Part shown: positions 26,218 to 38,835 of the stretch, one piece after another
Numbering within the stretch: position 1 is the first letter of the stretch
Layout: every line of letters starts with the position of its first letter
DNA from: Rallus limicola
Taxonomy: Eukaryota > Chordata > Aves > Gruiformes > Rallidae
NCBI GenBank assembly: GCA_022605955.1
Contig: JAKCOZ010000010.1
Location: 744,001 to 808,000 of the forward strand
Direction: 5' to 3'
Length of the DNA: 64,000 bases
Program-made: the position numbers and the translations under genes
Notes under the pieces: model-generated
Databases searched by the model: none
Seen by the model: the letters and a program-made list of their open reading frames with translations, nothing else
What the model was told of the DNA's origin: nothing

Positions 26218-27006
26218 ATGGGAGACCTGATTGTCAGGGATATAAGAAAGGCTAAGGTACTCAAAAAATTTTTTGCCTCAGTCTTCACAAACAAGGGGTC
26301 TAGTCACATTGTCCAAGTCTCAGAAAGAAAAGGCAGGGACTGGGAGAATGAAGAACCACCCACTGTAGGAGAAGCTCAGGTTCAAGAACATCTAAGGAAA
26401 CTGAAGGTGCGCAAGTCCACAGGACCTGATGAGATGCATTTGTGGGTCTTGAGGGAACTGGTGGATGAAGTGGCTAAACCACTCTCCATTGTATTTGAGA
26501 AGTCATGGCCATCTGGAGTTCCCATTGACTGGAAAAGGGGAAATGTAGCCCAGGGAACTACAGACCAATGAGTCTCACCTCTGTCCCTGGCAAGAGCTGT
26601 TGGAGTGAGTCCAGAGGAGGCCCACAAAGATGATCAAAGGACTACAGCACCTCTTCTACAAGGATAGGTTGAGAGATTTGGGCTTGTTCAGCCTGGAGAC
26701 CTTATAGCAGCCTTACAGTACCTAAAGAGGCCTACAGGAAAAAAGGAGAGGGCCTGTTTATCAGGGAGTGTAGTGATAGGACAAGGGGTAATGTAAACTG
26801 AAAGGGTAGATTTAGATTAGAAATTAAGAAAAAAAAATCTTGACTGAGTGTGGGGAGGCACTGTATGAAGTTGTCCAGAGAAACTGTGGATGCCCCCTCC
26901 CTGGTAGTGTTCAAGGCCAGGGGCTTTGGGCAACCTGGTCCAGTGGAGCATGTCCCTGTCCGTGGCAGAGGGCATGATCTTTAAGGCCACTTCCAAACCT
27001 AACCAT
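26218..27006 (+). mobile_element. CR1 LINE, internally deleted
   Basis: The first part (26218-26597) encodes the start of the reverse transcriptase region: [52 protein letters not shown] and VPIDWKRGN. At about 26597, after CTCTGTCCCTGGCAAGA, it jumps to GCTGTTGGAGTGAGTCCAGAG, a point in the C-terminal region, so the catalytic core (roughly 0.9 kb judged from copy C) is missing. The second part (26598-27006) is very similar to 4801-5236, sharing the CCTGGAGACCTTATAGCAGC deletion, and ends near the 3' terminus. The element cannot encode a functional protein. Confidence 0.9.
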
Positions 27007-27187
27007 TGTAGGAATGGCTAGCAGAATATGGCCTGGTCCTAGCAAGCTGATCCCCTAAATTTGGGATTTTGTTTAGAAACTGTATTACAGATAATTCATT
27101 GTAAGACAGATTTCCTGATATGTTCCTTAAAAATAATTCCTCCATCTGAAATCAAATACTACTGTGGATTTTCTGTTTTGTGGATTG

Positions 27188-27240
27188 TTTGGTTTGGTTT
27201 GGTTTGTTTGTTGGTTTTTTTTTTCTTCTTCTCCTGCTAG
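27188..27240. repeat. GGTTT-type simple repeat and T-rich tract
   Basis: Several tandem TTGG/TTTGG units followed by a T9-10 run and CTTCTTCT. Low-complexity sequence. Confidence 0.8.
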
Positions 27241-30200
27241 GTTATCTCTAAGTACCTTGTGCTTACTTGTACTCTGAGAGTTACATTTTGAAGCAGGGAT
27301 GAGGAAAGAGGTCAGAAAAATACTCAGGAGTGTTTCCTTCCGTTAGTTCCCCATTTAGCTGCTTCAGGAAGCACTCATTTATTGGATATAAAAGTTTGCC
27401 TTAGTGTCATGGTCCAGTGTAAAAGTTACGGAATCTGCATGGGAATGACAAGAGCCTCCCTTTAAGTCTCTATTTTGTATTGACAGCTACTCTGAGGTGT
27501 ACCATACCATACATACTCCCTCTTTCCATTCTCCTGAGGCTGTGATAGCATTGCCCTTTTAATATGTTTTTCCTAAATAATTATATTTCAATCCATGGAG
27601 ATTCTGTTACATCTCTATACAGTTTATCACCTGGTTGGGATGCATGCTTCCTTTTATGCATAGCACTACTCCTGTGGACTTGCCTCTTGTTTCTTCTCCA
27701 TGTAATTTGCGTCTTGGATCAGTGTCCCAATGATTATTTTCTTACTCATATCCTCCTAATATGATATTTCACATTCAGTATTCAGTTTTAATTCATCCCA
27801 GCCTCCCCCTTCTGTACTGACACAGAAGCACATACCCATTTTGTCTGACTATTCACTTTCTGCACTCTGTTTATATGACACTTGTGACTGTTACAAGCTG
27901 TTCTTCATTGTTTCTCCCTGCAGCTGTCCTTAGTCTAAGTAATCTTTTGTCACTTCGCCTGCAAAGGATGTATACTTTTGAACTGTGTGATCTTTCACCT
28001 TGTCAAAACTCTCTGGTTCTTAGTTTTGTTTTGACCCATTTTTTATTTCTATGAAGTTCATCCTGCTTACAAAAACTCATCCTGTTCCAAAATTACTAAT
28101 CCAACACCTACAATTTTTATCATCTCATTTTTGCTATCCCCTCAATTTTCAAGTACCCTATGACCCAGGGTTTGACAGCGTATTCTTTTAAGAAGTATTT
28201 AAGATTACTTCATTGGGGGAATTAGGATCAGTTCATTGGTATTTAGTGCTGAAGGCAAGAGAACTTTCCCAAATGAATCTGTCTTTGTAAGGGTGAACAG
28301 CTAATGATACTTTGTCAGAGCATTTGGGACAATCACCCAGACTGTGCATCAGAACTTAGCCAAGAAAATTTGTGAAGCATTTGACATAAAAAGCTTTTAA
28401 AAATTTCATTGCGGATATCTTCATATCAGAAACCTACATAAAAAAGAGTCTAATAATGATAACAATAAAGCAAGCTTTTCATTAGCATAATATGACTTTT
28501 CAGAGTCATAAATATAATTAGTAATATGTTGTTGTTGCAAAAGTGTACATTTCACATCTCTTTTTATTCTTAAGTACGGAAAGAATAAAGTTCAGAAGTG
28601 TGCAGTGAAATTATTACATTCCTGGTTAAAAAAATTCTAAATATCTGTACAATTATTATGAAGGTTTAATTCAATACCACATATCTCATTTTTTAATCCA
28701 CTCTTACAGACTTGTAATTTTGAGGATTGTTTCTGACATCATCCTATAATGGTTTAGAAACTACTTATTTAGTAGCTTTTTTCTAGATCATTCAGGAAAG
28801 GAAATGTTAAAATGGTTGACACAATGCTGAACTACTAAGTGATTATTGTTTTAACCTTTCTGTAGGTAGCAAAGATTTGCTATAGAGTAAGAAGCCTCTG
28901 CCCGACTCCTCTCTATATTTGAGCTCGCTCATATATGTATATAGTGTATAATCAACAGTGCTAATTTGCTCTTATTATGAGCCCCTTTTATATAAATTTA
29001 CGCTTCACAAAGTTCATCACATATCTCTGTGATTTGCCACCTTCTCCTGTACCTGTGCAGTCTTCATGATACAAATCCTTTGCAACTTACAGGTTAGTGG
29101 AACATTTTTAAATAGTAATCTCCTTTTTTTTTTGTGGTTGTGTTGGCGGGGAGGGAGGGAAGAGAAGAATCCTGAATCTCTTATCTGTATTCTTGTAATG
29201 CATCTTGTGTCTTTAAGACCAGACTTCATTGGAAATTGGGCTGATGCTACAGCTACACTGATGCAAAATAATCTCTCCTAAAACACACATAATGTGGCCA
29301 TCCTGAGCACCACCTCTTTCCAGCAGTAAGCCCACACCTGTTGGGTATTTTTCATAATGTTATGAAGGTAGTCAAATGCAGTTCTTGATTTATCTTGTGT
29401 CTTTGGGTTCATACAAAGACCAAGCAAAGCTCAGTCTATAAGAAAGAAAAAAAAATCCACACTGAAGAATGTATTTTCTATTGCATATGTGTTATTTGTT
29501 CATTTCTTTATTAAAAAGAGCACAGTAAGCACACCCTTAAGAAGGAGTTTGTGTAGTTACGAAAGATGTAATATAACATGACATATTACAGTAGTTGCAA
29601 TTGACTTTTTTTTTACTAGTGAACAGCTTGCTTTAGGCTTTAACATATTGTCTACCCTCTCTCATTTGTTTTGAAGGAGAATAACAAATTACTGATGTAT
29701 TTTATTTTCCTCTGTAATTTTCAGAATTCTCAATAATTCAGTTAAATCCCACTCTCGTCTTTTCCAGGGCATAATACTCTGCTGCTTGTAATCTCTTATA
29801 ACATGTACATGGCAAAACCACCATTTCTCTTAAAACTGCATATTAGTAATTTAATGGACATCCTTAAGTTAACTGGATCTGATGACATTTAAAGCAGAAA
29901 ATAGACTCACAGGTCAGTTTGTAGGAAGAGAATTTCATTGGAATGAGCTTCTGAGCATTTTTGTAGCTATGGGAGCAAAAAAACCCCACCAACCCAGGAA
30001 GACACCTCGTTCACAATTCAAAGAACAGCAGTCCATGATCCTTACCTATCATCTCTTTCATTCAAGTAAAAGAACCTTGCAAACCCCTCTATAATGAGGC
30101 AGAATAAAATATGACATTGGCCAAAAAAAAAAAAGCAGTGTTCAAGATTGTGCTACATTTTCTCTAAATTTGGTATCTTATCTGTAATTCTAGCTCTCTT

Positions 30201-32675
30201 ACTACTCTTTCTGCTCAGAGTAGTTGTGTTTTACTTCCACTTTTTATGATTATTTTCCTTTTTTTTTTTAATTTTCCCTTTGCACCCATTTATTCCTCAT
30301 TTTTCAAAAACATACTTGATTTGTGTCCTCTTATCTCTTAGCCTCCTCCAGGTTTGTGATTTCATACTTTGAGTTATTTCTGCAGTCCAGCTCAGTGGTT
30401 TTAAATGCCTGACATTCACAAGATTGTGAGTTCTTTCCAAAATATATATATTTTTTTCCATGCAATTGAAGTTACATTAAAACAGAACCAAAAATGCACA
30501 CAAGACAAGAAGATCATACAACACAAGAAATTATTTGTCATGTGTTCTCATGATACATCTTTAAAAGCATCTTGTTCCTCACAAAATTGGCATATTGTTT
30601 TTTCTAAGGTCCTGATCTAGAAATGAAGTTTGCATGAATCCCTTTGGAAAACTACACAAATTCCTAACCACAGAATCATGCCTCCATTTTTTACCACATT
30701 GAGGCTATTTTTAATCATACAGGATAGAGATGTAGCAACTTGATTTTTAGGATCACTAGCTGAAAATGAATACATTTTAGTCCTTTCACCCTAAATCTTT
30801 AGAATTTATTTACCATCTCTTGAAACCATTGACTGATTGATTCAGTTGTCAAACAGAATAATTAAATATAGGTATATCCTTTTGTTTTCCTAATAAGTCT
30901 CTCAAGTGTAAATATGACCAGAAATATATTATTTAAATCTTCTGTTAATTGCTTGTTTGATAAGTTGCTTAGTGACATACTGTATAGCTGGTTTCTCTTT
31001 GCTAAAATAATTTTCAAAGCTGAAAAGTAAATGGCTAGTATTCTCTCTCTTCTGCTTAACTGCTTCTTTGCAACTTTGACAGTATTAAAGCTCTCAAGTG
31101 CCAACACTGACAGAAGATACCATAGCTTAAATGACCCTGTAGAGTGAAAATCTTGTCTGCAGAGACAGCTCTTGCAAGTTGTAAAGCACAACAGAAAAAA
31201 AGTAAATGGGCTCTGTGTAATAGAACATAGTTTCCTTAAGGCAAACACTTTCATCTTTTCAGGATGTTTGACCAGAACTGACATCATTCACCAATTGCTT
31301 CAAATATCTGCATGAAGGGGAAAAAAAGAGTAAAGAGATACAAGAGGGCCCTTGTCAGGTCTAGCAGGCAATCCTGCTGAAAAAGGAAACTGACTGAGAT
31401 CAGTTTAGTTGTAACGCTGTTACGATTTCACTTAGCTGTACACAGGCAGGCAGAGCAACAGCATATGCACTTTTTCCTCTATCTCTGGCTGCATTCAGTC
31501 ATCTGGAAAAGGACCAGATGTTTAGGCAGTGAGTGAGAACCAAGGCCTCAGACTTTAGTCATTCAATTTAATTTGCAGGTGACTTGTTAGAAGACTTCTA
31601 TATACTTCTTGACATTTTTGTGGCAAACTTTTTTTAGTGGCATAAAATAAATATGAGGTCCCATGCTTGATATGAAAAATGTGTACCTGACTCTCTTTGG
31701 GTCACCAAAAATAACTTGGATTTGCTGTGTATGACCTTAAGTAATGTATTTCAGCATAATTGCCCAATGACTCCATTACAGTGTAATATTTGGACAGCTG
31801 CTTGAACTTAACCTTGTGGGTTTTTTCCTCATCTGCAATATGCCTGAGATCATAACTGACTGATATATACTGGCTTGGGAACCTGGTTGTACTCGTAGCT
31901 TTCTCCCAGGTCTTGAGTAAGTCCCCTGAAGTTAAATTCAAAAAAGCACTTAGAGGCTTTAAAGATGAGCATTGCATTTCCTAGTTTTTATGCACACAAC
32001 CTTCCAGAAGCAAAATTCAAGCCCTCTTTGGAAGTAGCCTGTGTATAGCACAGGGGATCGCCGTTTCAGTACAAAATAGATGGTGCTGCCTGTTTAATAA
32101 TCCCTGGGGACAGTACATTGTCCCCAGTAGCACAGTTCCTGGGCCTGACAAGAGAAAGATTGAACTGCTGGAGAAAAGAGCCAGAACTTGGAAGACCCAT
32201 GTTTTATCATTAGCTCCATCACTGGCCAACGGAATGAGTTCTCTGCCTCAGCACTGTTTATTGGCAAAGCACTGTAGAGCACTTTTGGGTTTTTTACAGA
32301 AAACACTGACAACTAAACTAAAGCTGACAAGAGAGAGGTCCTAAGTATAAATATCAACAGTCTTCCTCCTGGGTTACTGGAGCAATCTGTAAACATGGTG
32401 CCCCTTGTTGAGCTGAAGGCACATTCTCATTTTGTGTTTCTAGTTGAAGAGCTGTACACTAGCTAAGAAATGGTTCCTGTCTACAGCAGCAAAGCACCAA
32501 ACTGAGGCTGCTACATGCTGTTTCTCAGCCATGCATGGAACTCAAATGAAGAAAATTGCATTTAAGATCTGAATGTCCAGTCACCAAACAACTATAGTCC
32601 ATAGTCCCACCAAAGGTTTCAAACGGGCTTGAACTGTATATCCCCACAAGGCTTTATTTAATTACTGGAGCTTAA
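27241..32675. other. Intronic sequence without recognisable feature
   Basis: AT-rich intron, about 5.4 kb, with short A and T runs. A minus-strand open frame of 141 codons (30862-31287) shows no family signature. No repeat element could be recognised. Confidence 0.5.
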
Positions 32676-32781
32676 AAAAGCCCAACCAACCAACCAACCA
32701 AACCCCAAACCAAAACCAAACAAAAAAAAAAACAAACCCAAAACCAAAAAACACAAACAAAAAAACCCCAACCAAAAAACA
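32676..32781. repeat. A/C-only low-complexity tract (AACC and AAAAC units)
   Basis: About 105 bases almost free of G and T, starting with four CCAA units and continuing with A-rich CAAA/CCAAAA variants. This is a degenerate microsatellite. The minus-strand open frame across it (F, G, V, W-rich) is an artefact of composition. Confidence 0.9.
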
Positions 32782-33189
32782 TGTATTAAGATGTTCAGAT
32801 GGATTCTTGAGGGGGAACAAATACTGGAAAGGAATCATGTGTTGCATACAGCAAATGCAGACAGATTTTGGAAAACAGATTACTGTACCATGCCCTTATT
32901 TAACAACATGGCATTATACTAACTAATAGGAAGAGGGGAAAGAGCTGCAGATTTTTGGTTGATGTTGAACAGCCTTAGGGTCTGATCACCTCAACTTTGT
33001 CAAGCAAGTAAATAACAAGCACAAATAAATAAAAATATTGACTATAATTACTCTAGAAATTATTTCAGATTTCTTTAGCAACCTACTTCAAGTCTTTAGT
33101 GGTAGACAGCAGCTGTTCATAACACTTGGCAAAAATTTCAATGTCCAAAAAACCCAAAGGTATAACAATCCACCCCAAAAGCATGAAAG

Positions 33190-33548
33190 AACATCTTCCT
33201 TGTATTGTGGGCCCCAGATCTGGACACAGGACTCCAGATGGGGCCTCACAAAGGCAGAGTAGAGAAGGACAATCACCTCCCTGTCCCTGCTGGCCACCCC
33301 TCTTCTGATGGAGCCCAGGATACCATTGGCCTTCCGAGCTGCAAGAGCACATTGCTGGCTCATGTGAAGTTTCTCATCCACCATGACACCCAGGTCCTTC
33401 TCAGCTGGGCTACTCTCAAGGAGCTCTTCTCCCAGTCTGTAAATATGTCTGGGATTCTTCCAGCCCAAGTGCAACACCTGACACTTAGCAGTGTTGAACC
33501 TCATTAGGTTTGCTTGGGCTCACCTTTCCAGCCTATCAAGATCCCTCT
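33190..33548 (-). mobile_element. CR1 LINE internal fragment lacking its 3' end, antisense
   Basis: On the minus strand it reads [74 protein letters not shown] and [13 protein letters not shown] without a stop. It then loses homology at about 33190, before the rest of the C-terminal region and the whole 3' untranslated region. By eye it is about 95% identical to 44806-45116 of copy C, so both come from one young subfamily. A 29-bp tandem repeat abuts its other edge. Confidence 0.93.
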
Positions 33549-33594
33549 GCAGAGGGAGCAGATGTTACACCCCTTCAGCAGAGGGAGCAGATGT
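33549..33594. repeat. Two direct copies of a 17-base sequence, period 29
   Basis: GCAGAGGGAGCAGATGT occurs at 33549-33565 and again at 33578-33594, at the upstream edge of the antisense CR1 fragment. It is a small tandem duplication that may mark a repair or insertion junction. Confidence 0.85.
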
Positions 33595-36500
33595 AGTAAT
33601 TAAGTGTTCTCAAAAGGTTGCAAAGTGATTTGATTAAGTGAATTACTGAATTTAACAAAGCCATGTGAGGATCAAGAGGCAGCTGTGTATTCTTTTTTAT
33701 GGAGTCCTGTGCTGTAAATACTGTACTCCTGCAATAGCAATGTTTTCCATAACTGGATAAAGAGAAACTCTTTCTGTTTAAATTTGTAAAAGGTCTTGTT
33801 AATGTTCATATCAGCAATTTTCATAAACAGCACAGTTTTGCCTTGCTCTTCAAGAGCTTTATTAGTAGAACTGACTCATTTTGGTAAGCTGTTGATGCCT
33901 CTTTTCTTAGAGGCATGCTTCACAAGATACATTCATATTTTACAATAATGTATTTCATAGACATATTTCTAAGGATTTTGACAGAATTAGTATATGTTAC
34001 AATGTTTACATAACAGGAACAACAATAGTGGCACAGAACTTTCTTGCAGTAAAATTCAGTTAACAGGGAAAGCTGGAGAAATCAGGCCCTTCATACCTCT
34101 TGTCAGGTGTCTAAGGCTTAAGGCACACAAGAACGGCAAAATTGGCCTTGTCTTTTCTGCAAAGTTCAGCCTTCACCTGGAAATACTGTATGTATTTCCT
34201 ACATATTCCACTCTTCCCTACCTCATGGGATAGCATAAAACCTTATGCTGCTGACAATAAATTACTTTATATTAGCCACTAAATCATAATCCTGGGAGTG
34301 ACAATTATTGAAATCCCTTCTCATCCCCATTGACACTAGAAGGTCAGCTTTTAGAAAGCACAATAAAGTTCTGAGGGAGTCTCCTGAAGTATTCTTCTCT
34401 GGCAATTTAAATTTCTCATTTAGTCTAGTATTTCAATATCCATTCACATGAATGTCACCTTATAAAAAAAAGTGTTTGAGTGATCCAGAAAAAAACCTTT
34501 GTGAAATAGCCACATTTTTCTGATGCAATTTTGTGAAACAAACAGAAAGCTACTGCACAATGAAAATCAGCCTTTGTTTTGAACCATCTACTATGCAACT
34601 GTTTACCTGACAGCAGAATTAGACTGCTGAGTAAGCAGAGTCCTCTCAAAAGGCAAATATTAACAGATAGAAGAATTTTTCACCATTTGATGGAGAGCAA
34701 GTGCATGCATGAATATACACGTGCAGGAAGAAAACATGGAGAATAAATCCTACCTGGAATAGAGAGAAGAGATTTGTAAGCCTCTTCAAAGAGTCTCTCA
34801 ACTAGCCCCAAAAGAGACTCAAGAAGTGGGAGATGTTTCTGAGCAAAAAATGTAGATCTAATTAAACTCTTCAAGATCTGTGTATGCGTGTGCATGTTAC
34901 ATACTTCTTACCTCCAGAATTATTTGCTGACTCCTTAATGGGTGTTGCTGTATTGCACTGTTTGTGTTCCCTACCAAAATTAATTTGAGGCACAAGAAAG
35001 TCAATGGAGAAAAATACAGAAGAGACAGAAATGTGGTCGAAATACCTGTTCTACCAGTCTCTCTTCACTGACTAGGCAGCACACAAGAACTAGCTTTCTG
35101 TGTTGGAAGTCTGCCATTGGTAATAGCCTCTAGAGCCAGGAACCACGAGGAGCCATGCTGGAGTTCATCCAGCAATTGAAAGTGTACCCTACCAAGGACT
35201 AAAGCAGCTTAAAGCTCAGAGTGTTGGTACTGAAGATATACAGAATGCACAATACATACAATAAATACAAATTTAAAATAATAAATTTTAAAAATGCTTT
35301 CATTACCCTGATGCACTTTCTTTATTCAGGCTGACTTGTAATGTCATTATGGAATGAGAGAATAATAGTGCTTTAAAGAGGTTGGAGGTTTCAGCATAAA
35401 AATGTCTTTGAGTCCCTTTGTATTGCATTAAGTAAATAGTTTCTTTGGTAGTGCTGTAAATAGAGGGTGATGGAGAAACCTGAAGAGCAGGGTTTTTTGG
35501 TCCTAAGCAGTAGTATGAATAATATTGGGAGGATTTAAAATTAAATTCCTTGATATTTCAACAGTTCTGGATACCTCAATACCTCTTCAAAGATGTTTAG
35601 TTTTAACAGCAAGTATCTCAACCTTTCCTGGAGTTAAAGAACAGAATGTGTGTCAATTATATATGTAAGTATATAGAGAGGTACATATTTGCATATTAAA
35701 ATAAAAGGGACCAGGAAATGGCATGCATTTGAGAAACCTAGAGAGAGAGATGTATGCCAGTTTGCTATTGGGGAAAAGCTACTAATTAAGCGGAAAATTG
35801 GTCATGGAGGGAAGGAACTCTTACCTCAGGAGACAATCTGCCCTACTTTTCATTTCTCACATTTTGAGATCTATGAATCTTTTACTTGCTTTATCACTTT
35901 TCCTGACTCCCTGCAGGCCAGAGCTGACAGCTAAGCCTCTGTTTTATCTTAAACTGTTCAAAGCATGTCGGAAAATTGCTTACCCTGCTGCGTCTGAAAG
36001 TGGCTGCATGATTGCAGGAACCCACCTACTGGTTACCCCAGTCCAGGTGATCACCATTGGTTGAGTGAAATTGTAATGATAATCCCAGAACAGCTGGCAG
36101 TTACAATGTATGATCTTTTAACTGCTTCCAGTTTAAGACCAGAAACTGAGGTTGATTCTTTTTTATTTTATTTTTAAATTATCTCTAGAAGTAATTATTT
36201 ATGTCTCAGGCCACCTTGAGATTATCAGTGTGTGAAGATAGCATTAATTTTGCATCCTGTCTTATTTATTGATAGCTCTTATATATATGAATGGGATTGA
36301 GCAGTTGCACTGCCTGTAACTGTCTTGACTGTTTATTTTGTGGCTTTTAAAAATGTGGCCTTTACAAATCCTTTCTGGTTTTCTTCCATTGCGTTTCTAA
36401 GAATTATCTTTAAAATACACTGTTGTCACTACACTTCAGCATGATAAAATGCAGGAATAAGGTGAGTGTTGCTGTATTCATGCCTCTAAAAATAGGATTC

Positions 36501-38167
36501 TACTGGAATTTTCTTCTGTAATTTCATTTTAGCAGACTTTAACTTGTACTGAGAATTAAAGTAACTCAGTCTTCAGTGATGAAACAAAATAAAGCAGGGT
36601 AGAGATGGCAGGCTGTTTATGCTCAGCCTGTATTGTGAAATAATATGTTCATGTACTGCTTTTCGTTTTCAGAGTTTTGCCATCAGTATATATCTCTGAG
36701 ACATGATGTGTAGCTATCTAGTATATTAGATTCTTAGGTTTAAATTCATCTGACTGATAATACCTGGACCCAAGTTTTGTAGTTCTTAGGATGAAGCCAC
36801 ACCACTATCCTTCACTGGTGTTAGCTCTTGTGAGAAAACTGTTTCTTTTGGATACCTGAGAAGAAAGAAAACACTAATGCTAGCACAGCTCCTTTTATTG
36901 TGACAGGGTATCTGGTTTTATACTGGTGAGAATTTCTGGAGAGAAGTTGTTGATGTCCTGTTAACAACAACCAAGTATGAAGGTAAAAGTTAGAGGACTT
37001 GTGAATCCATGAAGGCCTGGAGAACCCATCCAGAATGAATCTTTGAATTCTCCCCACTATACTGAGATCATATGACATGGAGATGTATACCGTCATTAGT
37101 TACACACATCAGAAAATTCCTTCTCATTTTTGTAGGATGAAACATTTCCCAGAAGTTCTCCAAAATCAGCAGGGAGTTTCTAGACTTTATGGATTGTTGA
37201 TTCCCATGTTTTCTTAATGCAAGCCTTTAACCCTAGTCCCCTTAGTAAGAATACTCTACAATTATGCCAGTGGTTGGTTGGGTTTTTTTGAAATGATTGT
37301 GTTGTTGGCACAGCTGGACTCACTATGCTGTGCAAACAAGGGCAGTGGTCTCCAATTCATGCTAGCAGATCATGCAACAGTAGAGATATACTAGTTTGAA
37401 ATGTGTACTTTGAATTAAGAAATAAATGTCAGTTATATGGTCTTTATGAACTATTTTACATGGGTAGGAATTTAACATGAATTGTGTAACTTGCTATAAT
37501 GTCTGTCTTTACTCTTATTGCTCCCAACTTGGCCAATTTATGTGCCAGCTGATTTCTGAAATTTTGGAATTTGAGATCTATGAATCCTTATCATGATGTT
37601 GTGGTAGTAACTGAGTAAATACGGAGAATGGGACTGAAAAGATATTAAGTAAACAGTTCTCATTAACTCCTTTCTAAACAAACACTACATTGCATTGCAA
37701 AATTTACCATTTGAAGACATGTTTCAGATGTCAGAGATGTGGTGAGAAACTTGCACAAGATTTTCTTAGATAGGGAGGCTGTGTGCAAGTCACTGCTGTG
37801 TTATTTACACTAGTTAACTACCTTTATCCCATATTGTAAAAACATTTTAAAAAAAACAGAAGGGAAATTTGGTCATTATGTGTCCTTCATCAAAACTGTT
37901 CATAGAAGTAATAATTCATTGTCCCTGCATATAACATTGCGCTGGGGCTTGGTTTGTGCTAAGTGCTCAGCACCTTCTGAGAGGTCTGCTGCAGGATATC
38001 AGAGATATTTTGGATGATTTCACAAAAAAACCAGTATGATCACTAAAGGTGTCAATATGGGAAGAGAAGCAGATTTTCCAAGCACATACTGCATGTTATG
38101 AAAGCTTGAGGTACCCAGACACACACTTTGATTAGTCACAGATTTTGTTAGTGCCTTGCTTCTCAGC

Positions 38168-38170
<3 letters not shown>
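33595..38170. other. Intronic sequence leading to exon 2, no mobile element recognised
   Basis: About 4.6 kb of AT-rich DNA with no recognisable transposon and no exon-like open frame. Confidence 0.5.

Positions 38171-38201
<31 letters not shown>
38171..38201. repeat. A31 homopolymer
   Basis: Thirty-one consecutive A residues, 402 bases before exon 2. The flanking sequence does not look like a retrotransposed cDNA. It is a mononucleotide microsatellite, likely length-variable. Confidence 0.95.
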
Positions 38202-38204
<3 letters not shown>

Positions 38205-38580
38205 ACAATAGTATCCCTACTTTAAAAAGGCATAGGAGAATAATTTTGGTCTTCTGGGCACCTCACAATTGAACAAAAGCTTTATTACATGGGCACATCT
38301 GCCAATTGGGTGGTGAAAGAACTAATGCTGAATGAAAGTGATAAGCTACAGATCATCATATGAGATACTAACTTCAGATATGAAGTTCTGTATTTTACCA
38401 TATTGCTTTCCCAGCCTTGTGGTAGCTACCATAATTGTTTCACTGCAGTTGTGTTATGAGAAGGGGTATTAGTAACATGGTCAGTGAGGAAGAATTTTTG
38501 AAGACAATGCTTTTATTTGCTTTTATTTTTTTCCCCTGAGTAGAAATGTAAAATTAAAATCTCTATTTTATAATATTAAT

Positions 38581-38603
38581 TTGTTTTTCTTTCTTTCTTA
38601 CAG
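38581..38603 (+). promoter_or_regulatory. ADCY1: 3' splice site of ADCY1 exon 2
   Basis: A nearly pure pyrimidine tract of about 18 bases (T with scattered C) ends in TTACAG directly before the coding frame of exon 2. This is a strong consensus acceptor. Confidence 0.9.
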
Positions 38604-38753
38604 CTTGTGGCCAATGCAATCCTTTTTGTCAGTGTAAATTTGTATGGGGTCTTTGTGAGGATTTTGACAGAAAGGGCTCAGAGGAAGGCATTCCTTCAGG
38701 CCAGGAACTGCATAGAGGACAGGCTGAGGCTGGAGGATGAAAATGAAAAACAG
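38604..38753 (+). CDS. ADCY1: ADCY1 exon 2, type 1 adenylyl cyclase (TM6 and signalling helix)
   Basis: This 150-bp exon encodes 50 residues in one open frame, phase 0 at both ends, running from LVANAILF to LEDENEKQ. Adenylyl cyclase makes cAMP from ATP at the plasma membrane; the type 1 isoform is neuronal and stimulated by Ca2+/calmodulin. Residues 1 to about 20 form a hydrophobic segment with VNLYGVFVRI, matching the last helix of the first six-helix membrane domain. Residues 21 to 50 (LTERAQRKAF, then a charged LRLEDENEKQ) are the start of the signalling helix that couples membrane to catalytic domain. The LTERAQRKAF and RLRLEDENEKQ stretches fit ADCY1 and not ADCY8, ADCY2 or ADCY5/6 as I remember them. 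Flanking splice sites are TTACAG and GTCAGT. It is partial: the window holds only two of the gene's exons. No stop, frameshift or missing residue is seen. Confidence 0.95.
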
Positions 38754-38759
38754 GTCAGT
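38754..38759 (+). promoter_or_regulatory. ADCY1: 5' splice site of ADCY1 exon 2
   Basis: The exon ends in CAG and is followed by GTCAGT. This is a functional-looking donor, with C instead of the usual A or G at intron position 3, so slightly weaker than consensus. A G-rich tract starts 63 bases downstream and could assist recognition. Confidence 0.85.
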
Positions 38760-38816
38760 TTCTAAGCCTTATTTCTTTTTCTCTGTTTTTTTGGTTTTGT
38801 TTGTTTGTTTGTTTGT

Positions 38817-38835
38817 GGGGGGTGGCGGGGGCGGG
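38817..38835 (+). promoter_or_regulatory. G-rich tract close to the exon 2 donor
   Basis: G6, T, G2, C, G5, C, G3, preceded by a run of GTTT units. It lies 63 bases inside intron 2 on the pre-mRNA strand. Intronic G runs near donors are known splicing enhancers, and the tract could also fold as a quadruplex. The function here is inferred. Confidence 0.5.

Larger units (their letters stand above)
1..38603 (+). other. ADCY1: ADCY1 intron 1 (3' part)
   Basis: All sequence upstream of exon 2 is inferred to be intron 1 of ADCY1, because exon 2 begins at its far end with a clear acceptor and no coding sequence of another host gene is visible before it. Its 5' end and exon 1, which encodes the cytosolic N-terminus and first five membrane helices, lie outside the window. 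No CpG-island-like promoter is seen. It contains the CR1, LTR and simple-repeat features listed separately. A noncoding RNA or nested gene with short exons could be hidden here and would not be visible by reading alone. Confidence 0.85.

Noticed and set aside
30862..31287. 141-codon minus-strand open frame
   Set aside because: No family signature and no flanking gene structure.
32662..32847. Minus-strand frame rich in F, G, V and W resembling a membrane protein
   Set aside because: It is produced by the A/C low-complexity tract and has no other support.
38171..38201. A31 as the tail of a processed pseudogene or SINE
   Set aside because: No gene-like or SINE-like body lies upstream, and no target duplication is visible around it.
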